64,000 nt of DNA from Collinsella sp. An7 (GCF_002159335.1 NZ_NFHP01000001.1:415170-479169), one strand, 5' to 3'; shown: positions 53,416 to 62,487, counted from the first letter of the stretch. Made by a program: numbers and translations. The notes: generated by a model from the letters alone, not told the origin.

Positions 53416-53961
53416 ATGACGGGTTGCAGGACAGGCGCTGAGCACAAGTGGGGGCTTCCTTCGATGCCGCGGGTCGATGCCGTCTGGCTGCACCCTGCTT
53501 ATCAAACCTCCTACCGCTGGCTCGAGGAGCTCGAGCGCGACCGTCCCTTCTGCCGGCACCAGCTGCGGCATCTCCTCGATGTGGCGCGCATCATGTGGAT
53601 TGGCAACCTCGAGAAGGGTCTCGGCCTTGACCGCGAGGTGGTCTATGCGACGGCCTTGCTGCACGATGTGGGCAAGCCGGTGCAGTACACCATGGGCGCG
53701 CCGCACGAAGAGGTGGGAGCGCGCCTTGCAGATGGCATCTTGCGGAGCCTTTCGGGCGACGTGGCGTTCTCGGCCGCGGAGCGCGAGGCCATCGTGCAGG
53801 CCATCTGGGCTCACCGGCGTTTTGACGCGGATGCTAAGCCCCTGGCGCGCCTTCTCTATCAGGCAGACAAGGCTTCGCGTCCGTGCTTTGCCTGTCCTAC
53901 CGAGGTACGTCGGGCCTGCTCGTGGAGTGATGCGAAGAAGAATCTCGGCGTCAGCGTGTAG
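53416..53961 (+). CDS. HD-domain phosphohydrolase-like protein
   Basis: The 181-residue protein has the HD superfamily metal pattern: RHQLRHLLDVARIM (first His), ATALLHDVGKP (His-Asp pair) and later HEEVGARLAD / AIWAHRRF. Such proteins hydrolyse phosphoesters, often nucleotides. The C-terminus has three cysteines (CFACPTEVRRAC) in a knuckle-like arrangement. The ATG at 53416 follows AGAGGGGAG. Confidence 0.83.
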   Translation: MTGCRTGAEHKWGLPSMPRVDAVWLHPAYQTSYRWLEELERDRPFCRHQLRHLLDVARIMWIGNLEKGLGLDREVVYATALLHDVGKPVQYTMGAPHEEVGARLADGILRSLSGDVAFSAAEREAIVQAIWAHRRFDADAKPLARLLYQADKASRPCFACPTEVRRACSWSDAKKNLGVSV

Positions 53962-54098
53962 CGGCCTTTTCCGCAACCTGCCATCTGCGGATACGGGGCA
54001 GGTGCTGCCCCCCTCCTGGGTGGCATCGCGGTTTTGCATTGCCTGGTCGTTTTGAACCGCCGTTTTGATGTTTTGGCGGGCCGAGTGGGGCTGCTGAA

Positions 54099-54256
54099 AA
54101 AACTCGACCCCCGATGTGAGTGTATCTTTTGGACCTGTCCAAGTACACTCCAGCATGCTAAAGCGTTTTCCTGCGAAAACGATGACGGAAACCCGCCGAA
54201 AAACGGGGTCTACTGAGGGATTCCAAAAGATACACTCACATCAGGGATCGAGTTTT
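54099..54256. repeat. 158-bp inverted-repeat element, family B copy 2
   Basis: The ends start AAAACTCGACCCCCGATGTG and terminate in the reversed complement (CACATCAGGGATCGAGTTTT), giving ~35-bp terminal inverted repeats with two or three mismatches. Outer ends and AAGTACACT interior match copy 1 at 15698. The inner arm (TGAGTGTATC) differs from copy 1 (TGAGAGCCTC), but each is complementary to its own partner. It fills most of the 54062-54423 gap; an HD gene precedes and folB follows. Confidence 0.8.
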
Positions 54257-54423
54257 CTTTGGGGGCGCAAAACGGGGCCAGAGGCGGTACCGCGGGGCGC
54301 CGACGGGGCCCCTCGCACCGCACAGCGCGCGTGCGGGGCGTTTTCCGCGTGGTTTAGGGTATAGAAAACTCCGGACAAGCGAGGCGCGGGCGCCGCGGGC
54401 GACCCGCAAAGGAAGGAGCCATC

Positions 54424-54924
54424 ATGGCTGAGTCTACAACGGGACATCATCTACCGGAGGATACGTCGAGGGGCGAGGAGACGACCCTCGCGCACGCTGC
54501 AAAGGCGGGACTGCCCATTGCGCGCCGCGAGCTTGCGCAGCGCGAGACGGTGCCGTTTGAGCGGGCGGACAAGATCATCATCTCGGGGCTCGAGGTCTTT
54601 GCCAACCACGGAGTCTATCCCGCAGAGAATGAGCTAGGGCAGAAGTTCGTGGTCTCGGCGACGCTCTACGCCAACCTGCGCGACGCCGGAGAGTCCGACG
54701 ACCTCGCCGCGTCGATTGATTACGGTGCGGTCTGCCATACCATCGACGAGTATCTGCGCCGGCACACCTTTAAGCTCATCGAGGCTGCAGCGGAGGGCAC
54801 GGCGACGCGCTTGCTGCGCGACTATCCGGCACTCATCGCGGTGCGCCTCAAGATTGAGAAGCCGTGGGCGCCGATCGGTCTGCCGCTCGGGAGCGTAGCG
54901 GTCGAGATCGAGCGCACCCGGTGA
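54424..54924 (+). CDS. folB: Dihydroneopterin aldolase FolB
   Basis: FolB converts dihydroneopterin to 6-hydroxymethyl-dihydropterin in folate synthesis. The family core starts near residue 48 (DKIIISGLEVFANHGVYPAENELGQKF, with the catalytic Glu in AENELGQ) and ends with KIEKPWAPIG, which contains the conserved Lys-Pro. The first ~47 residues are an unusual polar lead; total 166 against ~120 usual. The ATG at 54424 follows AAAGGAAGGAG. The last 77 bp overlap the 3' end of the convergent YgjP-like gene. Confidence 0.9.
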   Translation: MAESTTGHHLPEDTSRGEETTLAHAAKAGLPIARRELAQRETVPFERADKIIISGLEVFANHGVYPAENELGQKFVVSATLYANLRDAGESDDLAASIDYGAVCHTIDEYLRRHTFKLIEAAAEGTATRLLRDYPALIAVRLKIEKPWAPIGLPLGSVAVEIERTR

Positions 54925-55768
54925 TCCATTCTGGGACGGGGTTGGCCACCGCGCGCGGTGGCTGTCGAAGGAGCTTGCCGAGCGCGCGATTGTCGGGGCA
55001 GAAGCGGTCGAGAAGCGCGTGAAAGCGCGCGTTATGGCTTGGCTCCAAGAGATGCACGAGTTCGTGAACGACGACCATCTCGAGGCAGGCGGGTGGGTAC
55101 GCGGCGAGCGCGCTGCTGATGCGGATGGTCTGGCGCGCGGGCGTGCAGGAACCCCAGCGGCTCGTCATGCGGCGTACCTGCCAGCTCTTGGCGCTTACGC
55201 CCATGCGCTGCTCGGCCTGCGCTGTAACCTCGGGGAGCACCCGTTCGACCTCGTGCCGATAGAGTTCTTGGATGAGCCGCTCGAGCTCCTCGGTGGAGTA
55301 GCCTGCAAGTGGGGTGTTCGTGCCGCTCGAGGGTTCTCCCGCCCGAGTTTCGGCCGCGTGCTGAGCAGTGAAGCTGCCGAAGGTGCGGGCTCGCGGCAGC
55401 CGCGCCGGCGGAAGAAGGTCGGCTGCAGCTAGGGCCTTGCTGGTGTCGATGAGCTTGCCCCAAAGCGGAACGGTCGCCCGCAGTTCCTCGGCGGCGGGGG
55501 ACGCGCTCCCGTGGGCCCGCTCCCGCTGGCGAGCTACGTGCGCGGCGATCCACCTTGCGCGCCGCTCAAGAAAGGCGCGGATGGTGACGTCGGGCGTGCC
55601 GAGCGGCGCGCTCATGCTTACCCGGCCGCCGCGGCCAACACGAAGGTTCAGATTCTTCACCCGCTTGCGCGTCACGGCGACCTCAACGGTTCCGGCACCG
55701 TCGGGGAGGGGGAGCGCGAACGTCTCGGTTGCGTGCGTTGCCTGTCTGCGTGTGCGACGCGGTGCCAT
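54848..55768 (-). CDS. YgjP-like (M48-type) metallopeptidase
   Basis: The 306-residue soluble protein has the zinc motif HELVHLLEPSHNARF (HExxH plus downstream His) preceded by RMTSRWGSCTPARQTIRISS, both hallmarks of the YgjP/DUF45 family. The N-terminal part has a beta-rich region (VAVTRKRVKNLNLRVGRGGRVSMSAP). A Ser/Ala-rich insertion lies near 150-165. Start at 55768 follows GGGAGGAC. Its C-terminal ~25 codons are antisense to folB and are Arg/Ser-rich, so the true functional end may be earlier. Confidence 0.83.
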   Translation of the reverse strand: MAPRRTRRQATHATETFALPLPDGAGTVEVAVTRKRVKNLNLRVGRGGRVSMSAPLGTPDVTIRAFLERRARWIAAHVARQRERAHGSASPAAEELRATVPLWGKLIDTSKALAAADLLPPARLPRARTFGSFTAQHAAETRAGEPSSGTNTPLAGYSTEELERLIQELYRHEVERVLPEVTAQAEQRMGVSAKSWQVRRMTSRWGSCTPARQTIRISSALAAYPPACLEMVVVHELVHLLEPSHNARFHALLDRFCPDNRALGKLLRQPPRAVANPVPEWITGCARSRPLRSRAADRSAPTASQS

Positions 55769-55960
55769 CCCCGTCCTCCCTTCCCGAGGTCGCCGCCGGG
55801 GTATCGCGGGCCCCGACCTGTTGGAACGCCCAATTGTAAGGGATTCCCTGCGCCGCACCTAACCGAACCCTTACTCGGGTATAGTAGCGGGAGCCATTTG
55901 GGGATGATGCCGGAACGCACGTTGCCGTCCACTCGCCCTCGCCAGAAAGGGGAATTGCCC

Positions 55961-56389
55961 ATGTCTAACCAAGGCAAGAAGGTCCGCGCCCACTACCGTG
56001 GCACGCTCGATGACGGAACGCAGTTTGACAGCTCCTATGATCGCGGCGAGCCCATCGAGTTCACCTGCGGGGCGCATCAGATGATCGCCGGCTTTGATGC
56101 GGCGGTTGTCGACATGGCGGTGGGCGAGAAGAAGACCGTCCACATCCCGGCGGCGGATGCCTATGGCGAACGCCGCGAGGACCTCGTGCTGCACTTCCCG
56201 GCGGCCCAGGTGCCCAACATCGAGCAGATCAACGTGGGCGACCGGCTCTTTCTGTCCGGCCCCGGCGGTCAGCCCGTACCGGTGACGGTGACCGACGTCA
56301 ACGCCGAGGGCGTGATGCTCGACGCCAATCACGAGCTCGCGGGCAAGGACCTCAACTTTGACATCGAGCTCGTCGAGGTCGTGGAGTAG
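55961..56389 (+). CDS. FKBP-type peptidyl-prolyl isomerase (SlyD-like)
   Basis: The 142-residue protein has the SlyD-type architecture: an FKBP half (VRAHYRGTLDDGTQFDSSYDRGEPIEF) and an insert-in-flap domain, ending with ANHELAGKDLNFDIELVEV, which is diagnostic of SlyD-like FKBPs. It lacks the metal-binding His-rich tail. It acts as a cytoplasmic folding helper. The ATG follows AAAGGGGAA; TATAGT at 55880-55885 is a likely -10. Confidence 0.93.
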   Translation: MSNQGKKVRAHYRGTLDDGTQFDSSYDRGEPIEFTCGAHQMIAGFDAAVVDMAVGEKKTVHIPAADAYGERREDLVLHFPAAQVPNIEQINVGDRLFLSGPGGQPVPVTVTDVNAEGVMLDANHELAGKDLNFDIELVEVVE

Positions 56390-56418
56390 CGGCAGCGCTC
56401 CCGGCCAAAGAAGACGCG

Positions 56419-56463
56419 AGCCGCCCGGACGCCTGGGAAACCCTGGCGTCCGGGCGGCTTTTT
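56419..56463. terminator. Strong terminator after FKBP
   Basis: AGCCGCCCGGACGCC and GGCGTCCGGGCGGCT pair perfectly; the loop includes a further GGG-AAA-CCC turn, and TTTTT follows on the + strand. It could serve the convergent acylphosphatase as well. Confidence 0.9.
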
Positions 56464-56502
56464 AGTTACGGAGACCGTGGGGCGGTCCGATTTTTGTTCG
56501 CG

Positions 56503-57003
56503 CTAGTTTGCCATGCGGAAGCCGTCATCGTCCGTGCAGCGGATCTCGCGGAGCTCTTCGAGCCAGATGCGGCAGCGCATGCGCTGGTAGGTGGTGTGGA
56601 GCGTGTCGAGATGGCGGATGATGCCGGCGGCGGTGCCCTGGATCTGCATATCGACGGAGCCGTCGTCGAGGTTCTCGACCCAGCCGGTGAGCCCAAGCTT
56701 GTCGGCGATGGTCATGTTGGTGTAGCGAAAGCCCACGCCCTGTACGCGACCGGTAAAGCGCAGGTAGAAGCGGTGCTGCGTGGGTGCGGTGGACGACGGT
56801 GCGGGTGCGGGTGTCGCCTCACCGGCGGGCGAGTCGGCTGGCGTTTCGGCGGTGCCGGGTGCCGCCTGGGTGGGGAGCTCGGCCTGCAGGCGCTTGATGA
56901 GGTCCTGCTCGAGCGGGCTCCGCTGGAGGGCGGGGTTATCGGCGTCGTCAGCGCGTGAGCTGGTGACGAGTGGCGAGGTGCGGAGTCGGTCCCAAAATCC
57001 CAT
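56503..57003 (-). CDS. Acylphosphatase with N-terminal extension
   Basis: The 166-residue protein has a C-terminal acylphosphatase domain (~77-166) with the substrate loop TGRVQGVGFRYTN (catalytic Arg) and the catalytic Asn in GWVENLDDGSV. It hydrolyses acyl phosphates. The N-terminal ~75 residues are a Pro/Ala-rich lead absent from the ~90-residue family norm. The ATG at 57003 follows GAAAGG. Confidence 0.87.
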   Translation of the reverse strand: MGFWDRLRTSPLVTSSRADDADNPALQRSPLEQDLIKRLQAELPTQAAPGTAETPADSPAGEATPAPAPSSTAPTQHRFYLRFTGRVQGVGFRYTNMTIADKLGLTGWVENLDDGSVDMQIQGTAAGIIRHLDTLHTTYQRMRCRIWLEELREIRCTDDDGFRMAN

Positions 57004-57107
57004 GATGCAAGCCTTTCGTGTCTGTTGCGGCGTGTCGAGGTGGTGCGTTATGCGGCGAGGGGCAGCGAAGGAGCGGCGAGCGGTTTCACGCTGCTTTGCC
57101 GAGCGTG

Positions 57108-58211
57108 TTACGCGGTTGCCGTCTCGCCGTCTGCGGGGAAGACGATACCGGCCTCGCGGCGCACGCGGTCCATGAGCCGCAGGCTCGCGAGCGTTACGTC
57201 GCGGAAGTATCCTACCGTACCGTACGGGCCTGCCGGTGCCTCGGTAACCGCCGCGCCTGCTTGCACTGCCTCGATAGCCGCCACAAAATCGTCGAGCTCG
57301 TAGGCCATGGTGTTCTCGACGTAGGGCAGCTCGAGCTCGCGGGTCGCGGCGCCCTCCGCCACGCGGACGGCCTTGGCGGCGCCGCGCCCCACCTGCCCGC
57401 GGAACTCTATCCGAGCCCACGTGGGAACGGAAAGCCCGCCAAAGGTGAGCGTGGCCTCCTCGCCTTCGACCTGCGAGGGGAGGTTGTCGTTGGTGATCTT
57501 GGAGTAGTGGAGCGCCGCAAGCATGCCGGGATAGCTTGCGAGGATGGTGCCCGCTCCGTCGAGTGCGCCGTGCGTGAGCGGGCGCGTCGCCTCGTCGAGG
57601 AGGACGGGGCACGAGATAGTCGCGTCGGGCTCGCCAAAGAGGCCGATGAGCGCCTCGACGCTGTAGACGCCCATATCCATGAGCGCGCCCGAGGCGAGCT
57701 CGCAGTCAAAGATGTTGGTGCGCCGGCCCGCGCGGATCTCGTCGTAGCGCGAGGAGTACTTGCCAAAGTGCAGGTTGGCACGGCGGATGCGCCCAAGCTC
57801 GGAGAGTGCGGTGCGCACGGCGTGGAAGGCGGGGTCGTGGAGAGGGCGCATGGCCTCGAGAACCACCACGCCCGCTTGCTCGGCCGCGTCAAAGACCGCT
57901 TGCGCCTCGCGCTCGTTGGCGCCGAGGGGCTTTTCTACAAGCACGTGCTTGCCGCCGGCGATGCAGGCGAGTGCTTGGGCCGCGTGGAGACCGTTGGGGC
58001 TGCCGAGGTAGACGGCGTCCACCTCGGGCGAGGCGGCGAGCTCGTCGAGGCTGGTAAAGGGAAGCGTGCCGCCACGCTCCGCGGTAAAGGTGCGGGCGCG
58101 CTCGGCGTCGCGCGAGAGCGTGCCCACAAAGGCGGTGCGCTCGCTGGCGTTGACGACCTCGATGAAATCGCTCGTGATCATGCTGGTGCCGACGGTTGCG
58201 ATGCGGAGCAT
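57108..58211 (-). CDS. Gfo/Idh/MocA-family oxidoreductase
   Basis: The 367-residue protein has an N-terminal Rossmann fold (LRIATVGTSMITSDFIEVV), the family motif GKHVLVEKPLGAN with the catalytic Lys, and the C-terminal GALMDMGVYSVEALIGLFG block seen in sugar and bile-pigment-type dehydrogenases. It probably oxidises a sugar or related alcohol with NAD(P). Substrate unknown. The ATG follows GAGGAGG. Confidence 0.88.
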   Translation of the reverse strand: MLRIATVGTSMITSDFIEVVNASERTAFVGTLSRDAERARTFTAERGGTLPFTSLDELAASPEVDAVYLGSPNGLHAAQALACIAGGKHVLVEKPLGANEREAQAVFDAAEQAGVVVLEAMRPLHDPAFHAVRTALSELGRIRRANLHFGKYSSRYDEIRAGRRTNIFDCELASGALMDMGVYSVEALIGLFGEPDATISCPVLLDEATRPLTHGALDGAGTILASYPGMLAALHYSKITNDNLPSQVEGEEATLTFGGLSVPTWARIEFRGQVGRGAAKAVRVAEGAATRELELPYVENTMAYELDDFVAAIEAVQAGAAVTEAPAGPYGTVGYFRDVTLASLRLMDRVRREAGIVFPADGETATA

Positions 58212-58362
58212 GGTGCCTCCTCAAGACGGTGGGATGCTCCGGGTTGCACGCGGCGGGGCGGTTGGCGCGGGCGGTTGGGCCGCTCCGTGCTCGGGGGACG
58301 GGGCTGTGGCCTGCAGCCCGCGCGGCCAGGGCTGTTGCCTGTGGACGGCTTGACGGGCGGGT

Positions 58363-58851
58363 CTACTCGGCGTCTCCCGCGGTGAACCCGGTATCTTCGC
58401 TCAGTCTACCCGAATCTGCCGCCTGCGTGGCGAGCTCGTCGCACCGTTCGTTAAGCTCGTGGCCGGCATGGCCCTTCACCCAGATAAAACGCACGCTATG
58501 CGGCTCTTTGGCGGCGAGGAGGCGCTTCCAGAGGTCGACGTTCTTGACGGGCTTCTTGCCGGCGGTCTTCCAGCCGCGGCGAATCCACCCCTCGACCCAA
58601 TGCTGGTTAAAGGCGTTGACCACGTATTGCGAGTCGGAATGGAGCTCGACCGTGCAGGGGCGGTTGAGGGTCTCGAGCGCCACGATGACCGCCATGAGCT
58701 CCATGCGGTTGTTGGTGGTGCGCCGGTAGCCGCCCGAGAGCTCGCGGGTGAACGTCTCGCCCTTGCGGTTGGTGTAGGAGAGGACGGCGCCGTAGCCCCC
58801 GTTGCCGGGGTTGCCGCGCGCCGAGCCGTCGGTGTAGATGGTGACCTTCAC
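58363..58851 (-). CDS. rnhA: Ribonuclease HI
   Basis: RNase HI removes RNA from RNA-DNA hybrids. The 162-residue protein has all catalytic acidic residues: Asp in [14 protein letters not shown], Glu in NNRMELMAV, Asp in LHSDSQYVV and the His/Asp in [15 protein letters not shown]. The GTG start at 58851 is preferred because GAAAGG precedes it and the length is then normal; an in-frame ATG further upstream lacks a ribosome-binding site. Confidence 0.93.
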   Translation of the reverse strand: MKVTIYTDGSARGNPGNGGYGAVLSYTNRKGETFTRELSGGYRRTTNNRMELMAVIVALETLNRPCTVELHSDSQYVVNAFNQHWVEGWIRRGWKTAGKKPVKNVDLWKRLLAAKEPHSVRFIWVKGHAGHELNERCDELATQAADSGRLSEDTGFTAGDAE

Positions 58852-59569
58852 GGGGAACCTTTCGTTGCGTTGTGCGCTCGTCATTATACGCAAGTGAGGT
58901 GTGGCTGCGACGGTGCGTAGGTGGGGCACGGGTGCGATGCGAGCGTGCTGCAGGGATGGTGGTGCGCGGACTTGCCGTGGGGCGTGCCAGGTACGTAAGT
59001 TGGCCGCGGGCGCCATGCAAGTAGGCCGCGGGCACAGCGGTTGCTCGCGCGAGGGCAAAACGTCGTTTTGACGAGCGTTACGCATTTTGGTTTCGTCGTC
59101 CACTCACCTAAACCGCATTCTGGAACCCAAAACACCGCTTAGGCGAGTGAATGGCATTTTGGGGGTGGCGGGCGGTGTTTGAGATTGGTGGCCAGCGCTT
59201 GGGGTTGACGGTCGATGCTTTTGGGGATGCGTGGCATTTCGGGCTCGATGCGCTGGCCGCCGTGGGCTTGCGCGCGGGCGGTAGCGGCGGGCGCGCTCGA
59301 TGGGGGCGCGGTGTGCGGCGTGCGTCGACCGCCGTGGCCGGCGGCCGCGGGATGGACAGTTTTCAACGTTGGCCGACCGCCGTGATCGGCGGCGTGGATG
59401 GGGGTGCCGAGCTGACGTTGCGACCGCCGGCACGGGCTGGGTGGCGCAGTCGCCGGCGTGCAGCCGATATCGACGGGTGGACGGGCACCGCGGTCGCCGA
59501 TGCGGGGCGGGCGGCGAGCCCGGCGGCGCGCGTCAGACATCGCTACCCAGCCCGGCGTAGGCGCGTCGG
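58852..59569. other. Long non-coding gap with one inverted repeat
   Basis: No supported gene lies in these 718 bp. At 59101-59150 the arms CACTCACCTAAACCG and CGCTTAGGCGAGTG form an imperfect dyad around GCATTCTGGAACCCAAAACAC-like sequence, and GCATTTTGG occurs on both sides as a direct repeat. The rest is G+C-rich with many CGACCGCCG-type short repeats and long chance open frames. Confidence 0.5.
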
Positions 59570-59716
59570 CTACATGCGCACGAGGTCGGGGCTCTCGACA
59601 GCTTCCTCGGCATCGAGAAGGCGCTGCTCCGCCTCGCGCTCGAGGGCGTGCACCCAGTCCGAGGCCAGCAGTGTGGCGACGCCCCCTAGGGCGAGCGCGA
59701 TTGCGGTAATGCTCAT
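59570..59716 (-). CDS. Small single-pass membrane protein
   Basis: A 48-residue ORF with GGAGGGAG 4 nt before its ATG. The N-terminal ~18 residues (SITAIALALGGVATLLAS) form one membrane helix and the rest is an acidic helix (EREAEQRLLDAEEAVE). No family recognised. It lies alone, divergent from the aldo/keto reductase at 59889. Confidence 0.5.
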   Translation of the reverse strand: MSITAIALALGGVATLLASDWVHALEREAEQRLLDAEEAVESPDLVRM

Positions 59717-59888
59717 GGTGCTCCCTCCGTTTGTTAGCCTTTCTAGCGTATGGCTGCCTTGCCAGCGCACGGCAAGCGGATGGTAAGCGCATGGCAAGGG
59801 CTCGGTCTGCGGCACCGCCGTGCCGGCTTGTACGGGCTGCCTTGGCCGCGCTACACTGCACAAAACGATTTTGTGGCTGAGGAGCACC

Positions 59889-61268
59889 ATGCAATATCGC
59901 GTCGATCCCGCAACTGGCACCCGCATCTCCGCACTGGGGCTCGGGTGCATGCGCTTCCCTGGTGCGGTGCCGGGGCATCCCGATCCCCGTACCGCCGAGG
60001 CCATCATCGCACGGGCAGTTGAGGAGGGCATCAACTACCTCGACACCGCCTATCTGTACCCGGGCAACGAGAGCTGCGTGGGCACGGCGCTCGAGCGGCT
60101 CGGCCTGCGCGACCGAGTGCTGCTCGCCACCAAACTGCCACACGGCTCGTGTAAGCGCCCGGAGGACTTCGACCGCTTCTTTGACGAGCAGCTGCGCCGC
60201 CTTAGGACCGAGCGCATTGACTATTACCTCATCCACAACGTTACGAGCCCGGCGCAGTGGGAGCGGCTGCAGAGTCTTGGTATCGAGGGTTGGATCGCGC
60301 GCCAAAAGGCGGCGGGGCGCATCGGGAGCATCGGATTCTCGTACCACGGGAGCGCGGGGGATTTTCCCGTGCTGCTCGATGCCTTCGATTGGGATTTCTG
60401 CCAGATTCAGTACAACTATGCGGGCGAGCGCTACCAGGCGGGCACGGCGGGGCTCAAGGCCGCCGCGGCGCGCGGATTGGCCGTGTTTGTGATGGAGCCG
60501 CTCTTGGGTGGGCGGCTGGCGGGCAAGCTGCCACCGGCTGCGCGACGGGTGTTCGAGCGCGCGGCGGGGGAAGGCCTCGGCGTGCTCGATGGTGGCGCCC
60601 GGGCGAATGGCACCTCGGGGGATTGCACCCCGGCGGAGATTTCGCCCGACGGCGTGATCGGTGCGGCGGCGCGAATTCCCCGTGACGAGGCTGAGGTTGC
60701 CGCGTCAGCTTTTGCACGCACGGCGGATGAGCGAGCTGCCGGCGCTTCCACGCCGGCAGCGCCGCTCGATACGTCGGCTGCGTGGGGTCTTGCGTGGGTG
60801 TGGGATCACCCCGAGGTCACGATGCTGCTCTCGGGCATGACCTCGCCCGAGCAGGTTGCGCAGAACGCGCGCATCGCCTCGGCGGCGCTTCCCGGCGCGC
60901 TGAGCGCGGCTCAGCATGAGGTGATCGGGCAGGTCCGGGCTATCTTTGAGGCGGCGAATCGCGTGCCGTGCACTGGTTGCAACTACTGCATGCCGTGTCC
61001 ACAGGGCATCAACATTCCGGGATGCTTTGCGGCGTACAACGCGTCGTTTGCCCACGGGTGGTTTACGGGAGTGGCACAGTACTTTACGGCGTCGGCCATT
61101 CGGAGCGGGCATCCCAAGCTCGCGACCAACTGCGTGAGGTGCGGTGCCTGCCAGCGCCATTGCCCGCAGCACATCGCGATTCCCGACCGCTTGGACGATG
61201 TGCGCCACCGGCTCACGCCCGGCCCGGTGGGCGCGGTGCTCAAGTTGCTTGCCCGGCGCGACGCGTAA
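59889..61268 (+). CDS. Aldo/keto reductase with ferredoxin domain, second paralogue
   Basis: The 459-residue protein has the same layout as 41480: AKR barrel (DTAYLYPGNESCVG with Asp/Tyr, TKLPHGS with Lys, DYYLIHNV with His) and C-terminal clusters (CTGCNYCMPCP and CVRCGACQRHCP). It carries an Ala/Gly-rich insertion of ~70 residues (about 235-305) inside the barrel that the other copy lacks. The ATG at 59889 follows TGAGGAG. Confidence 0.88.
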   Translation: MQYRVDPATGTRISALGLGCMRFPGAVPGHPDPRTAEAIIARAVEEGINYLDTAYLYPGNESCVGTALERLGLRDRVLLATKLPHGSCKRPEDFDRFFDEQLRRLRTERIDYYLIHNVTSPAQWERLQSLGIEGWIARQKAAGRIGSIGFSYHGSAGDFPVLLDAFDWDFCQIQYNYAGERYQAGTAGLKAAAARGLAVFVMEPLLGGRLAGKLPPAARRVFERAAGEGLGVLDGGARANGTSGDCTPAEISPDGVIGAAARIPRDEAEVAASAFARTADERAAGASTPAAPLDTSAAWGLAWVWDHPEVTMLLSGMTSPEQVAQNARIASAALPGALSAAQHEVIGQVRAIFEAANRVPCTGCNYCMPCPQGINIPGCFAAYNASFAHGWFTGVAQYFTASAIRSGHPKLATNCVRCGACQRHCPQHIAIPDRLDDVRHRLTPGPVGAVLKLLARRDA

Positions 61269-61440
61269 AAGGGCGGCAGAACGTAATTGCACCGAGCTCT
61301 GCGGCGCTGGCAGAGGGCTTCGGATGACGCCCGCAGCGTCGTGTCTCACGGCATCGTCGCGGCACGGTTTCGTCGCGCGGAACATCGGGGCGAGCTGGGT
61401 GCCGGGGCGCTGTGGAAAACTCGTAAAACCGCTCGCCTTT

Positions 61441-61538
61441 AACCGTTCACCGGCTCAAAGAGACCGTTTGCGGAGGCTGCGTGGGCGCGGGATTTAGCTG
61501 CACCCCCTTTGAGCTGCCGTGTTAGATTTTGGTTAGAT
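61441..61538 (+). promoter_or_regulatory. Direct-repeat motifs upstream of nfo
   Basis: AACCGTT at 61441 and GACCGTT at 61462 are 21 bp apart. GTTAGAT at 61521 and at 61532 are 11 bp apart. The string GTTAGATTTTGGTTAGA here is the sense-strand equivalent of GGTTAGATTTTGGTCAGA in the array at 10376-10393. The gap 61269-61611 holds no gene. Confidence 0.5.
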
Positions 61539-61611
61539 TTGGGGGCGCGGTGGAAAACCGTCGTCCAAAAACGCAAGAAACGCGGAAAGATCCGCGGGGA
61601 GGCGAGGGCCT

Positions 61612-62487
61612 GTGCTTACGGTAGGGTGCCATCTTTCGACCACCAAGGGCTATGCGGCGATGGGGCGCACCGCGCTTTCCATCGGGGCTAACACCTTCGC
61701 CTTCTTTACGCGCAACCCGCGTGGCGGAAACGCCAAGGAGCTCGACCCCGCGGACGTGGCGGAGCTGCAGCGCATTATGGATGAGAACGCCTTTGGCCCG
61801 CTCGTGGCGCATGCGCCCTACACTTACAACCCGTGCTCGGCAAAAGAGAACGCCCGCACCTTTGCGCTCGAGGCGATGCGCGAGGATCTTGAGCGTCTGG
61901 AGTCGCTGCCGGGCAACAACTACAACTTCCATCCCGGTGCGCACGTGGGCCAAGGAGCCGACCGTGGTATCGAGCTCATTGCCGATGCGCTCTGCCAGGT
62001 GCTCTTCCCGGGGCAGCGTACGCATGTGCTGCTCGAGACCATGGCGGGCAAGGGGACCGAGGTCGGCCGTACGTTTGAGGAGCTTGCGCGCATCATCGAG
62101 CGCGTCGAGCACGCGCGCCCCGAGCTCAGCGGCATCCTCGGTGTCTGCATGGACACGTGCCACGTGAGCGATGGGGGCTACGACGTGGTCCACGACCTCG
62201 ATGGGGTCCTGGCCGAGTTCGACCGCGTGGTGGGGCTCGACCGGTTGCGCGCCATGCACACCAACGACTCCAAGAACCCCTGCGGTGCGCACAAGGACCG
62301 ACATGCATGCCTCGGCGAGGGCTATCTGGGGAGCGAGGAGCTGGGCGGCGGCTGGGATGTATTCCGTGCCGTGGTGACGCATCCCGCCCTGCGGGACTTG
62401 CCATTCATCCTCGAGACGCCCAACGACCTCGATGGCTACGCGCGCGAGATTGCCGAGTTGCGCCGCCTTGCGGACGAGACGGCGTAA
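61612..62487 (+). CDS. nfo: Endonuclease IV (AP endonuclease)
   Basis: Nfo cuts abasic sites in base-excision repair. The 291-residue TIM-barrel protein shows the trinuclear zinc ligands in family motifs: NFHPGAHVG, LLETMAGKG, GVCMDTCHVSD, HTNDSKNPCGAHKDRH and ILETPND. A GTG start at 61612 is used, after GGAGGCGAGGG. The upstream repeats at 61441-61538 may link it to the same regulation as the 9406-10281 gene. Confidence 0.93.
   Translation: MLTVGCHLSTTKGYAAMGRTALSIGANTFAFFTRNPRGGNAKELDPADVAELQRIMDENAFGPLVAHAPYTYNPCSAKENARTFALEAMREDLERLESLPGNNYNFHPGAHVGQGADRGIELIADALCQVLFPGQRTHVLLETMAGKGTEVGRTFEELARIIERVEHARPELSGILGVCMDTCHVSDGGYDVVHDLDGVLAEFDRVVGLDRLRAMHTNDSKNPCGAHKDRHACLGEGYLGSEELGGGWDVFRAVVTHPALRDLPFILETPNDLDGYAREIAELRRLADETA

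Noticed and set aside
59139..60347. 402-codon minus-strand open frame
   Set aside because: Crosses non-coding sequence and the antisense of the second AKR; only its 48-residue sub-frame at 59570-59716 in another phase has a good ribosome-binding site.
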